Shown here one piece after another: positions 1 to 9,489 of a stretch of DNA of 64,000 bases. A program made the position numbers and the translations under genes. The number at the start of each line of letters is the position of its first letter. Position 1 is the stretch's first letter. The notes below the pieces were generated by a model. The model was not told where the DNA came from. It did no database searches and was given only the letters and a program-made list of their open reading frames with translations. This DNA comes from an uncultured Lactobacillus sp. (GTDB lineage Bacteria > Bacillota > Bacilli > Lactobacillales > Lactobacillaceae): contig NZ_CABUIW010000003.1 in assembly GCF_902491705.1 (NCBI RefSeq), positions 1 through 64,000 of the forward strand, in the 5' to 3' direction.

Positions 1-92
1 CAACGAAAAATAAATCGGCCCTCAAAAAACAATCAAGGACAATTATCTAAAAATATCAGGTCTAACCCTAGATGAGACTTGACTTTACGTAG
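1..92. other. Left-edge sequence, unassigned
   Basis: No reading frame here is long enough to assign. Plus frame 1 stays open from the edge to a TGA near position 73, so this could be the 3' end of a gene outside the window. I see no recognisable motif. Confidence 0.3.
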
Positions 93-127
93 AAAAAAAG
101 ACGGTTTATAAAAACCGTCTTTTCTTT
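93..127 (-). terminator. Intrinsic terminator after the NlpC/P60 gene
   Basis: AAAAGACGGTTT pairs with AAACCGTCTTTT around a short loop and has A/T runs on both sides, so it can act in both directions. It lies just past the stop of the minus-strand NlpC/P60 gene. Confidence 0.8.
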
Positions 128-135
128 ATTTCCAA

Positions 136-621
<486 letters not shown>

Positions 622-822
622 TTGATATTTCTCCTTAATTAATTTTCGTCTTTCAATGTCTTATATATTACCGGAGAAATATTACAGTTCTGTTTTAAAA
701 CAAATACTATTAAATTAATCAAAATTACAGAAAATATCTTCTTTTGTAATCTTAATCAACTTGAAAAATTTTTCAGTTTTCTATATGCTTAGAACATTGA
801 TTACAGGAGTTGAACACAAATT

Positions 823-1179
823 ATGGATAAAATAGATAGTTATGTACGACATTTTTTAATACTCATCGCTTTAATTCTAGGGCTTTCTCTAGTCTCAGAA
901 TTTCGTGACTTAATGTCTTACGCCCCATCAATGATCAATTTAGCTTGTCTATCTATTGCAACAGTTTGTACTTTTGCTTCAGGAATCACCGTCCAGTTTA
1001 AAAAGCTAAATATAGTAACAATCATCTTAGCAAGCCTTTTAATCTTGGTATCCATCTTCTTTTGGATTCGATTTTCTTCACTTGCTTTAATCATCAGCAT
1101 TTTCATCGTTTACGGCATTATTACAATGCTAGTGTGTTTAACCAATTTAATCTATTACAAAAAAAGAGAGGTCGATTAA
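823..1179 (+). CDS. Small integral membrane protein, unknown function
   Basis: The 118-aa protein is almost wholly hydrophobic, with about four predicted membrane helices (roughly residues 10-28, 36-54, 61-80 and 86-108) and short charged ends. I do not recognise a family. AGGAG lies about 12 bases before the ATG. Its stop codon falls inside the hairpin shared with the convergent EamA gene. It stands alone between divergent and convergent neighbours, so context gives no function. Confidence 0.6.
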   Translation: MDKIDSYVRHFLILIALILGLSLVSEFRDLMSYAPSMINLACLSIATVCTFASGITVQFKKLNIVTIILASLLILVSIFFWIRFSSLALIISIFIVYGIITMLVCLTNLIYYKKREVD

Positions 1180-1195
1180 AACCTCTCTTTTTTAT
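1159..1195. terminator. Bidirectional terminator between convergent genes
   Basis: AAAGAGAGGT pairs with ACCTCTCTTT around a loop of about eleven bases, with A and T runs outside. It lies between the plus-strand 118-aa gene and the minus-strand EamA gene, and contains the plus-strand stop codon. Confidence 0.8.
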
Positions 1196-2112
1196 TCATG
1201 TATCTTATTTTTCTTCTTTTGTTTTGGCGTTAAGTTTAAAGCCATTGCAGCTAATACTACTAATGCTGAGCCTACCCAATCCATTGGCATCATCACTAAG
1301 CCAAAGCAAAGAACTGATCCAATCGTTGCAGAAAATGGTTCAAACGCATCAAGTAAACTTGCAGTTGAAGGAACAACATAACGCAAGGCATTAGCCATAA
1401 TCTGAAACGGAATAATTGTTCCAATTATAATTACGGCACTAGTATAAAGCCATACTTGCGGCTTATTAGGAATAGCTTGAAATTGCGGATGAATGATTAC
1501 CAAACTGATTCCAGCAAAGAGCATCCCCCAGCCCGTTACAACCATGCTGGATACCCTTTTAACAATATTAACAGGAATCAAAGTATAAGTAGCTTCTCCT
1601 ACTGCCGAAAGCAAGCCCCAGAATAATGCAACTGGCGTAATAGCTAAATGATCAAATTGCCCATGTGTCGACAGTAAAAAAACGCCGATAAAGGCTGCAA
1701 TTGCGGCCATGATATCTAATCTACGCATAATTTGCTTATGCGTAAAAGCTAAATATCCTAATACAAAGAATGGTCCAATAAATTGTAAAATTGTGGCAAT
1801 TGAGGCGTTAGCTACCTGAATACACATGAAGTAGAACAATTGCACAGGTAATAATCCAAAGATCCCGTAGGCAAAAATCACTAGTGCATCATGCTTATTC
1901 TTTAATGTAGCAATTGGCTTTTGTTTAAGTGCCCCTGCCAAAATTAGTAGTGCAATTCCTGAAACGATTAATCTGATTTGTGTTAACCACATTGGCGTGA
2001 TTTTAGGGCTAATATTGAACAAACCCTTAGCAAAAAGTCCTGAGATGCCCCACATTACAGCAGCTAATGCAGCTAGAAACGTCCACAATCTGCGCGTTTT
2101 TGGATCAACCAT
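1192..2112 (-). CDS. EamA/DMT-superfamily transporter (tandem copy 1)
   Basis: The 306-aa polytopic protein has ten predicted helices arranged as two EamA repeats, typical of drug/metabolite exporters of the DMT superfamily. Family motifs visible are GISGLFAKGLF in helix 1, ASIATILQFIGPFF at the end of repeat 1 and STASLLDAFEPFSATIGS in repeat 2. It is closely related along its whole length to the adjacent 302-aa gene, from which it is separated by only three bases, so the two look like a tandem duplication and one transcript. The substrate cannot be inferred; family members export amino acids or metabolites. Its end is basic (KQKKKNK). Confidence 0.85.
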   Translation of the reverse strand: MVDPKTRRLWTFLAALAAVMWGISGLFAKGLFNISPKITPMWLTQIRLIVSGIALLILAGALKQKPIATLKNKHDALVIFAYGIFGLLPVQLFYFMCIQVANASIATILQFIGPFFVLGYLAFTHKQIMRRLDIMAAIAAFIGVFLLSTHGQFDHLAITPVALFWGLLSAVGEATYTLIPVNIVKRVSSMVVTGWGMLFAGISLVIIHPQFQAIPNKPQVWLYTSAVIIIGTIIPFQIMANALRYVVPSTASLLDAFEPFSATIGSVLCFGLVMMPMDWVGSALVVLAAMALNLTPKQKKKNKIHE

Positions 2113-2115
2113 TTT

Positions 2116-3024
2116 TTAACTCCTCTTTTTCTTTTTGGGAGAAAGATTCAAAGCCATTGCGGCCAAAACTACCAAAATTGAACCAATCCAGTCCATTGAC
2201 GTCATTACTAAGCCAAAGCAGAGTACTGAACCCACTGTTGCAGAAAATGGCTCAAAAGCATCAAGCAAGCTTGCAGTGGACGCCTTGATGAAACGCAATG
2301 AATTAGTCATCAATTGGAATGGAATCAAAGTTCCGATCACGATAACGGCAGCTACATCAAGCCAAACATGTGGCGTATTAGGAATATGTGGCATTTGTGG
2401 GTGAACCAAGATCAAGCAAATTCCTGCAGATAAAAGTCCCCAGCCGGTAACAACTAAACTTGAAACGCGCTTTAAAACGCTGATCGGAATCAAAGTATTG
2501 GTTGCAACACCGACAGCTGAAAGAAGACCCCAGAATAAAACGCTAGGTGTAATTGCAAAGTGGTTAAATCTACCGTGCGTTGCAAGAAGAACAACGCCGA
2601 TAAAAGCAAAAATAGCAGCGATCACATCAATACGGCGCATCACTTGTTTATGCGTAATGGCAAGATAGCCCATTACAAAAAATGGCCCAATAAACTGCAA
2701 AATAGTGGCAATTGAAGCGTTAGCTTGTTGAACCACGATAAAATAAAATAATTGCACGGGTAATAACCCAAAAATACCATAGGCAATTATTACCCAGGCA
2801 TCATGTTTATTCTTCATTGTAGCAATTGGTTTTTGCTTCAAAAAACCTGCTACGATGAGCAGGATAACACCAGATGTAACCATTCTAATTTGTGAAAGCC
2901 ACATTGGCGTAATTTCTGAACTAACATTAAATAAACTTTTGGCAAATAAGCCTGAAATGCCCCACATCACACAGGCTAATCCGGCCAAAAATGCCCAAAG
3001 ACGACGTTGTTTTTGTGTAACCAT
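2116..3024 (-). CDS. EamA/DMT-superfamily transporter (tandem copy 2)
   Basis: This 302-aa protein has the same ten-helix, two-EamA-repeat layout as its downstream neighbour. Segments such as ASIATILQFIGPFF, VSSLVVTGWG and STASLLDAFEPFSAT are near-identical between the two. It is the upstream gene of the pair. Retention of two related but clearly diverged copies suggests different substrates or dosage, but nothing in the sequence names the substrate. Confidence 0.85.
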   Translation of the reverse strand: MVTQKQRRLWAFLAGLACVMWGISGLFAKSLFNVSSEITPMWLSQIRMVTSGVILLIVAGFLKQKPIATMKNKHDAWVIIAYGIFGLLPVQLFYFIVVQQANASIATILQFIGPFFVMGYLAITHKQVMRRIDVIAAIFAFIGVVLLATHGRFNHFAITPSVLFWGLLSAVGVATNTLIPISVLKRVSSLVVTGWGLLSAGICLILVHPQMPHIPNTPHVWLDVAAVIVIGTLIPFQLMTNSLRFIKASTASLLDAFEPFSATVGSVLCFGLVMTSMDWIGSILVVLAAMALNLSPKKKKRS

Positions 3025-3069
3025 TCTTCTTAAATCCCCATCATTTAAACTAGCAACTTATATCATAAC

Positions 3070-3106
3070 AAAAACGGACTAGCTTGAACTAGTCCGTTAA
3101 TTTTTT
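3070..3106. terminator. Terminator after third EamA gene
   Basis: ACGGACTAG pairs with CTAGTCCGT around a six-base loop. The run of T on the minus strand fits termination of the minus-strand EamA gene that ends at 3105. Confidence 0.8.
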
Positions 3107-4007
3107 ATTCATTTTTTACCATATCTTTAGTTGGCATCAGCTGCATAAATGTTGCAACGATGATTAACACGCCACCCAGCATATCCATTAGGCCAAAGTC
3201 TGCGTGTAATAAAGTAACCGATAATATTGTAGCAATCAGTGGCTCGAATGCTCCTAGCATCCCTACCGTACTTGGCTCGATATATTGCACACTTGATAAG
3301 TACATTGTATAAGCAAGTAGCGTACCACCAATGATAATATACACAATTACTGAAATATCAACTGGTGTAAGTTTAGGCATTGGCTGAGTAAAGTAAATTG
3401 GTATGAAGGCAATTCCTGCTATTAGCATTGCTGCGCCAACTACTGGAATAGTGCCATACTTTTTAAACAAGTTTCCTGGCATTATTGTATTTACCGCTTC
3501 AGATAACGCTGCAATCAAGCCCCATAGACACGCCATTGGCGACAAGGCTAATTGATCAAAGCGTCCACCAGTTGCCAAAATAAACGTTCCACCTACCGCA
3601 ACAAAGATAGAAATTATATCAATTCGTCTTGGTAGCATCTTACTTCTAATTGAAGAAAAAATGATAATAAAAACCGGTGCTAAAAACTGAATTACGGTAG
3701 CAGTTGGAGCATTGCTATATTTAACGGCTACAAAGTATGAAAGTTGAGAACTTCCCATTCCTAAAAAAGCAAATAATATAAGCATAATCACTGCTTTTTT
3801 ATCATGTAGCATTGCCTTAACTTTATCTAAGTATTTATAGCAAGCATAGGCCATTAGTAATAAGCCTGAAAAAATCAATCTTAATCCAACTAGCCATGGT
3901 GTTTCTACATTAGTATTAGAAAACAAAAATTCTACGGCTGTTCCTGATGCTCCCCAAAAGCATGCACCAACTACAGCTAAAGTAATCCCGCGATAGCGCT
4001 GATTCAC
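3105..4007 (-). CDS. EamA/DMT-superfamily transporter (third, diverged copy)
   Basis: This is a ten-helix EamA-type exporter, about 300 aa, with the repeat-end motifs APTATVIQFLAPVF and PSTVGMLGAFEPLIAT. It is more distant from the two tandem EamA genes downstream than they are from each other. An in-frame ATG 42 bases upstream (4049) lacks a suitably spaced ribosome site. The GTG at 4007 has AAAGGGA nine bases ahead and gives an N-terminus that aligns with the other two copies, so I prefer GTG. A terminator separates it from the tandem pair, so it is a separate unit. The substrate is unknown. Confidence 0.8.
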   Translation of the reverse strand: MNQRYRGITLAVVGACFWGASGTAVEFLFSNTNVETPWLVGLRLIFSGLLLMAYACYKYLDKVKAMLHDKKAVIMLILFAFLGMGSSQLSYFVAVKYSNAPTATVIQFLAPVFIIIFSSIRSKMLPRRIDIISIFVAVGGTFILATGGRFDQLALSPMACLWGLIAALSEAVNTIMPGNLFKKYGTIPVVGAAMLIAGIAFIPIYFTQPMPKLTPVDISVIVYIIIGGTLLAYTMYLSSVQYIEPSTVGMLGAFEPLIATILSVTLLHADFGLMDMLGGVLIIVATFMQLMPTKDMVKNE

Positions 4008-4075
4008 ATTGTCACATCCCTTTAAATTTAATGTGACCAATTCTAACATAGCCCTAAGTGAAACTTCAATAGAAG

Positions 4076-4717
4076 TTAGAGCTTAGGTTGAAATGATAAA
4101 GCAAATGTTCCGGCGCAACCAAGAATCCCAATGATGACTGGCACCAACATTTCAATTCGAGCAGCTACAATAATCAAAAGTACAACAGCAGCTACTACAC
4201 TGAAAATTCTCATTTGCTTTTTGTAGGTTAATACAATTCCAATTGCAGCAAGTCCTAAACAAAGAATTGCAAAGAACTCACCATAAAGAGCAATATTTTC
4301 ACTCCAATTATTAAATCTTAAAAATTGCCCTGGCTCAAAAAGGTCATTTCCTAATTGAAAACAGAATGAAACTGCCACACCAATCGTTGCGCTGAAGGCA
4401 AGTGTTTCAAATACACGAATGAAAAACAATCTATTAAATTTAATACTAGTTATGGTCTCCCATAAAGTATCACGTTTTTTAAATTTAACAGTTGTATCGC
4501 CTTTATCAAAAATCCAACCAATTACAAAATATGCAAATATTACTATCCCTTGAATAACAACCATGTGCATGAAGACAGGAAAATCGTAAATTAAGGCCAT
4601 TAATAGTGCGAAGACGTAAATTAATTCTCCAATTAAAATCTTATTTCTCCATCTACGCATACGTAACCAGTGAGCTAATTCCTTGTCATTCATATGGTCA
4701 TCTACATGTCCATTCAT
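4076..4717 (-). CDS. Integral membrane protein, unknown function
   Basis: The 213-aa protein has a charged N-terminal stretch (to about residue 28), then about six membrane helices in three pairs, with an acidic/polar loop at about residues 70-90. I recognise no family. The start is well supported by GGGAGG eight bases before the ATG. It lies just upstream of the third EamA gene on the same strand, with a 26-70-bp gap, so co-transcription is possible. Confidence 0.6.
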   Translation of the reverse strand: MNGHVDDHMNDKELAHWLRMRRWRNKILIGELIYVFALLMALIYDFPVFMHMVVIQGIVIFAYFVIGWIFDKGDTTVKFKKRDTLWETITSIKFNRLFFIRVFETLAFSATIGVAVSFCFQLGNDLFEPGQFLRFNNWSENIALYGEFFAILCLGLAAIGIVLTYKKQMRIFSVVAAVVLLIIVAARIEMLVPVIIGILGCAGTFALSFQPKL

Positions 4718-4792
4718 ACTCTCAACCTCCCTTTATCGTTGATTTGATTAAAATTATATTATGTTTTTTTGATATGTCTAGCCTTTTTTAAT

Positions 4793-4824
4793 AAAAAAAG
4801 CAGAACTTTTAACAGTCCTGCTTT
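4793..4824 (-). terminator. Terminator after 119-aa membrane protein gene
   Basis: On the minus strand AAAGCAG pairs with CTGCTTT, extended by a weaker inner stem, and is followed by a T run. It lies just past the minus-strand gene that ends at 4838. Confidence 0.7.
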
Positions 4825-4837
4825 AAGCGTTTTTCTA

Positions 4838-5197
4838 TTAATTTTCTTTTCTAAAAAATGGGCTTAACAGTGAAACTAATAGGCCGTAAATGAAGTACCA
4901 GCGGTAAATATTCGCTAAGTCTTGGTTTTGCATCCATAGAATTAATGCAATCACTGCAAGTAGTGCACCTAAGAAGATGGTTGAGCCCAAGTTTTTATCA
5001 GTAAAAAAGCTGGCCCCTGCACCTAAGGAAATTAAAGCAATTAAACCATAAACCACAACAATAACTGGTCCCTTAGTCAGCACATCAACATCAAGTAGCG
5101 TTGCATCAGTAAACATTTGCCAAACAAGAAAACCTGCTAAAGCAATTCCAGCTAGTAACACGATTAATCTAACAATAAACGAAACAAATTTATTCAT
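4838..5197 (-). CDS. Small four-helix membrane protein, unknown
   Basis: The 119-aa protein has four predicted membrane helices and little soluble sequence, ending in a basic tail (FFRKEN). No family is recognised. GAGGGG lies about seven bases before the ATG. It is bounded on both sides by terminators and so is probably a single-gene unit between purB and the EamA region. Confidence 0.6.
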   Translation of the reverse strand: MNKFVSFIVRLIVLLAGIALAGFLVWQMFTDATLLDVDVLTKGPVIVVVYGLIALISLGAGASFFTDKNLGSTIFLGALLAVIALILWMQNQDLANIYRWYFIYGLLVSLLSPFFRKEN

Positions 5198-5230
5198 AAA
5201 TTTTCCCCTCTAACATGTTCCCATTGTATC

Positions 5231-5260
5231 AAAAAAGCGTTTGGATTTTCTCCAAACGCC
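5231..5260 (-). terminator. Terminator of the purA-purB operon
   Basis: GGCGTTTGGA pairs with TCCAAACGCT (minus strand), followed by a T run, 20-50 bases past the purB stop codon. Confidence 0.85.
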
Positions 5261-5280
5261 TTTATTTTTAGGTAGATATT

Positions 5281-6576
5281 CTAGTCTAAACCACACTTTT
5301 TGAAAATATCGTCAACATGACGCAAGTGATAGTGATAATCAAATGCATCATCGATATCTTCTTTTGAAAGGTAGTTCATAATTTCGCTATTTTCTACTAA
5401 TGGCTTAAATTGCTTTTGTTCATTCCATGATTTAGCAGTCAATTTTTGTACCATATCGTAAGCTTTTTCACGAGAAAGGCCTGCTTCATCAATCAACTTA
5501 AGAAGAACACGTTGTGAGTAAATTAAACCGTAAGTACGATCCATATTCTTAAGCATAGTTTCTGGGAATACATCCAAGTTACTCAAAATACGGTTGAAGC
5601 GGTGCAACATGTAATCAATACCGATAGTTGTGTCAGGCAAAATTACACGTTCAGCACTTGAGTGAGAAATGTCACGTTCATGCCACAATGCAACGTCTTC
5701 ATAAGCAGTAACAATATGACCACGCATTACCCGGGCCATACCACAGAGGTTTTCTGAACCAATTGGGTTACGCTTGTGTGGCATTGCGGAAGAACCCTTT
5801 TGACCAGCACGGAAGTGTTCTTCAACTTCGTGAATTTCACTTCTTTGAAGGCCACGGATTTCAGTAGCCCAATTTTCAATACTAGTTTCAATAAGAGCAA
5901 GCATAGCAATGTATTCTGCGTGTAAATCACGTGGCAAAACTTGGCTAGTAATTGGTTGTTGCGTTAAGCCAAGTTGCTTCATAACGCTAGTTTCAATCTC
6001 AGGTGGAACGTTAGCAAAAGTACCAACGGCACCAGAAATTTTACCTGATTCTACCCCTTTGGCTGCATGTTCAAAGCGTTCAATATCACGGTTGATTTCG
6101 GCATACCAACGAGCAAGCTTTAAACCAAAAGTAGTAGGTTCAGCTTGTACGCCGTGAGTACGACCCATTTCAACAGTGTACTTGTACTTTCTAGCCTTTT
6201 CAGCAATGGTTTCTTTTAATTCATGCAAATCTTTTCTGATAATGTCATCAGCTTGCTTAAGCAAAAGTCCTTGTGCAGTATCTACTACATCAGTAGAAGT
6301 AAGGCCAAAGTGAACCCATTTCTTTTCAGGACCAAGGCTTTCAGAAACCGTACGAGTGAACGCTACAACGTCGTGATGCGTTACTTGTTCAAGTTCCGCA
6401 ACGCGTTCTGCAGTAAATGATGCGTTCTTAGCGATCTTTTCTGCATCTTCTTCTGGCACTTCACCTTGTTCAGCCCAAGCCTTAGTAGCTGCGATTTCTA
6501 CTTCAAGCCAAGCTGCGTATTTATTTTCATCAGTCCAAATTTTTCCCATTTCGGGACGAGTATAACGTTCAAGCAT
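5281..6576 (-). CDS. purB: Adenylosuccinate lyase
   Basis: This cytosolic enzyme catalyses two purine-pathway steps: SAICAR to AICAR plus fumarate, and adenylosuccinate to AMP plus fumarate. The 431-aa length is normal for the bacterial family. The fumarase/aspartase-superfamily signature GSSAMPHKRNPI, carrying the catalytic serine loop, is intact. Other visible sites are TSTDVVDTA and GRTHGVQAEPTTFG, which holds an active-site His. It begins four bases after purA ends, so both are co-transcribed and together make AMP from IMP. The rest of de novo purine synthesis is not in this window. Confidence 0.97.
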   Translation of the reverse strand: MLERYTRPEMGKIWTDENKYAAWLEVEIAATKAWAEQGEVPEEDAEKIAKNASFTAERVAELEQVTHHDVVAFTRTVSESLGPEKKWVHFGLTSTDVVDTAQGLLLKQADDIIRKDLHELKETIAEKARKYKYTVEMGRTHGVQAEPTTFGLKLARWYAEINRDIERFEHAAKGVESGKISGAVGTFANVPPEIETSVMKQLGLTQQPITSQVLPRDLHAEYIAMLALIETSIENWATEIRGLQRSEIHEVEEHFRAGQKGSSAMPHKRNPIGSENLCGMARVMRGHIVTAYEDVALWHERDISHSSAERVILPDTTIGIDYMLHRFNRILSNLDVFPETMLKNMDRTYGLIYSQRVLLKLIDEAGLSREKAYDMVQKLTAKSWNEQKQFKPLVENSEIMNYLSKEDIDDAFDYHYHLRHVDDIFKKCGLD

Positions 6577-6579
6577 ATA

Positions 6580-7881
<1,302 letters not shown>

Positions 7882-7915
7882 TCATAAAAAAATCTCTATA
7901 AATATTACGTATGAT

Positions 7916-7944
7916 AGTCTAGCAATTTAATAATTATTAGTCAA
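7916..7944 (-). promoter_or_regulatory. purA-purB promoter
   Basis: On the minus strand there is a -35 TTGACT (7939-7944) and a -10 TAGACT (7916-7921) with a 17-base spacer, placing transcription start about 40 bases before the purA start codon. Confidence 0.65.
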
Positions 7945-7948
7945 TGTG

Positions 7949-7993
7949 AAATCCGAATTATTTTATTTTTATTTTTAGTCATAGTTCGATTTC
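7949..7993. promoter_or_regulatory. Candidate inverted PurR-box pair between purA and guaC
   Basis: AAATCCGAATTAT (7949-7961) and ATAGTTCGATTTC (7981-7993) form an inverted pair separated by 19 bases. Each resembles the Firmicutes PurBox AWWWCCGAACWWT with one or two mismatches. The pair sits just upstream of the purA -35 and overlaps the upstream flank of the guaC promoter. The match is by eye, and a PurR gene is not in the window. Confidence 0.45.
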
Positions 7994-7997
7994 TATA

Positions 7998-8026
7998 TTG
8001 ACAAAAACGTTTTTATCAAATATAGT
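7998..8026 (+). promoter_or_regulatory. guaC promoter
   Basis: A perfect -35 TTGACA (7998-8003), a 17-base spacer and a -10 TATAGT (8021-8026) lie about 45 bases ahead of the guaC start codon. Confidence 0.8.
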
Positions 8027-8068
8027 ATTTCTCGTTTGGTAAGCAAAAAATAAAGGGAGCAAATCAAA

Positions 8069-9061
8069 TTGAGTAATTATTTTAGTATGGAAGCCTTTGA
8101 TTATGATGATATCCAACTTATTCCTAATAAAGGTATCATCAAAAGCCGTCGTGACGCGGATACTAGCGTTAAGTTCGGAAGCCGAACATTTAAGATACCA
8201 GTTGTGCCAGCTAACATGGAAAGCGTCATTAACGATGATTTAGCTATTTGGTTAGCTCAAAATGGTTATTATTATGTAATGCACCGCTTTGAACCAGAAA
8301 AGCGTATCCCCTTCATTAAGATGATGCATGCAAAAGGCCTTTTTGCTTCTATTTCAGTTGGAATTAAAGATAGCGAATACGACTTTATCGATGAATTAGT
8401 TAAGCAAAATCTTAAACCTGAATACATTACAATCGACGTAGCTCACGGTCATTCAGTTTATGTAATTAAAATGATCAAGTATATTAAGGAAAAATTACCT
8501 GACTCATTCTTAACTGCTGGTAACATTGCTACACCAGAAGCTGTACGTGATCTTGAAAATGCTGGTGCAGATGCTACTAAAGTTGGTGTTGGCCCAGGTC
8601 GTGCTTGCATCACTAAGCTCAAGACTGGTTTTGGTACAGGTGGCTGGCAACTTGCTGCACTTCGTATGTGTAGTAAGGTTGCTTCAAAGCCTCTTATTGC
8701 TGATGGTGGTATTCGTCATAACGGTGATATTGCTAAGTCCGTTCGTTTCGGCGCTACAATGGTAATGATCGGCTCAATGCTCGCAGGACACCAAGAGTCC
8801 CCAGGCCATATTATTAAAATCAACGGTAAAAACTACAAACAATATTGGGGCTCAGCTTCTGAAGTACAAAAGGGAGCTTACAGAAACGTAGAAGGTAAGC
8901 AAATGTTAGTACCATTCCGCGGCTCAATTAAAGATACTTTGCGTGAAATGCAAGAAGACTTACAATCTTCAATTTCTTACGCAGGTGGTCGTGATCTTAA
9001 TTCCATTAAGTTAGTCGACTACGTAATTGTAAAAGACAATATTTTTGACGGTGACAAATAA
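8069..9061 (+). CDS. guaC: GMP reductase
   Basis: This NADPH-dependent enzyme deaminates GMP to IMP, returning guanine nucleotides to the pool used by PurA. The 330-aa protein has the IMPDH/GMPR TIM-barrel hallmarks: N-terminal [19 protein letters not shown], and the catalytic-loop Cys in [10 protein letters not shown]. It lacks the CBS domains found in IMP dehydrogenase, and its length fits GuaC. The start codon is TTG, with AAAGGGAG eight bases upstream; no in-frame ATG fits. The divergent arrangement with purA-purB makes metabolic sense, since IMP made by GuaC feeds PurA. Confidence 0.95.
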   Translation: MSNYFSMEAFDYDDIQLIPNKGIIKSRRDADTSVKFGSRTFKIPVVPANMESVINDDLAIWLAQNGYYYVMHRFEPEKRIPFIKMMHAKGLFASISVGIKDSEYDFIDELVKQNLKPEYITIDVAHGHSVYVIKMIKYIKEKLPDSFLTAGNIATPEAVRDLENAGADATKVGVGPGRACITKLKTGFGTGGWQLAALRMCSKVASKPLIADGGIRHNGDIAKSVRFGATMVMIGSMLAGHQESPGHIIKINGKNYKQYWGSASEVQKGAYRNVEGKQMLVPFRGSIKDTLREMQEDLQSSISYAGGRDLNSIKLVDYVIVKDNIFDGDK

Positions 9062-9161
9062 TAGCGGACATTAATCGAATAGATTACATTTTCGTTATTT
9101 TCCTGTTAATATTTTTAAGATAGTATAGTTTTATTGTCATTTTTTCGATAGAATAGTATAG

Positions 9162-9202
9162 GTCTAGTTACTGGAGGGTAGACAGTAACTAGGCTTTTTT
9201 TA
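9162..9202 (+). terminator. Terminator downstream of guaC
   Basis: CTAGTTACTG (9164-9173) pairs with CAGTAACTAG (9183-9192), followed by GC and a run of seven T. It lies about 100 bases past the guaC stop. Confidence 0.8.
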
Positions 9203-9248
9203 TTATTTTTACCAGTTATTCCTTATTTTTCAAAAAATATAAAAAATA

Positions 9249-9277
9249 TTGGACATCATCTATATTTATGTTATACT
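9249..9277 (+). promoter_or_regulatory. Promoter of the tRNA-Arg/tRNA-Pro unit
   Basis: A weak -35 TTGGAC (9249-9254), a 17-base spacer and a -10 TATACT (9272-9277) predict a start about ten bases before tRNA-Arg. Confidence 0.55.
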
Positions 9278-9293
9278 AATTGAGTTGATAGAC

Positions 9294-9367
9294 GCGCCCA
9301 TAGCGCAACTGGATAGAGTGTCTGACTACGAATCAGAAGGTTGAAGGTTCAAATCCTTCAGGGTGCA
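9294..9367 (+). tRNA. tRNA-Arg (anticodon ACG)
   Basis: A 74-base cloverleaf without encoded CCA. The anticodon stem is TCTGA/TCAGA with loop CTACGAA, giving ACG, which should be edited to ICG to read CGU, CGC and CGA. The T arm GAAGG/CCTTC with TTCAAAT is sound. Two positions depart from the usual form: the D stem GCGC/GAGT has a G-A mismatch, and the last acceptor pair is A-A. The neighbouring tRNA-Pro follows after five bases. Confidence 0.88.
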
Positions 9368-9372
9368 CACTT

Positions 9373-9446
9373 CGGGAAGTGGCTCAGTTTGGTAGAGCAC
9401 CTGGTTTGGGACCAGGGGGTCGCAGGTTCGAATCCTGTTTTCCCGA
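9373..9446 (+). tRNA. tRNA-Pro (anticodon TGG)
   Basis: A 74-base cloverleaf: acceptor CGGGAAG/TTTCCCG with one G-T pair, anticodon stem CCTGG/CCAGG with loop TTTGGGA giving TGG, and T arm GCAGG/CCTGT with TTCGAAT. CCA is not encoded and must be added after transcription. It is the second gene of a two-tRNA transcript. Confidence 0.96.
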
Positions 9447-9454
9447 TATATATT

Positions 9455-9487
9455 AAAAGAAGCATTTCCTAGGAAATGCTTCTTTTG
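9455..9487. terminator. Bidirectional terminator after the tRNA pair
   Basis: The hairpin halves AAAAGAAGCATTTCCT and AGGAAATGCTTCTTTT are perfectly complementary. It serves the tRNA unit on the plus strand and the convergent MupG-like gene on the minus strand. Confidence 0.85.
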
Positions 9488-9489
9488 TT

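Noticed and set aside
1..92. Possible transposase or other gene tail at the left edge
   Set aside because: Fewer than 25 codons are visible in any frame and no motif can be verified.
9121..9202. Promoter-like TTGTCA...TATAGG before the guaC terminator, suggesting a separate small RNA
   Set aside because: The predicted start would fall inside the terminator stem, leaving no transcript of useful size.
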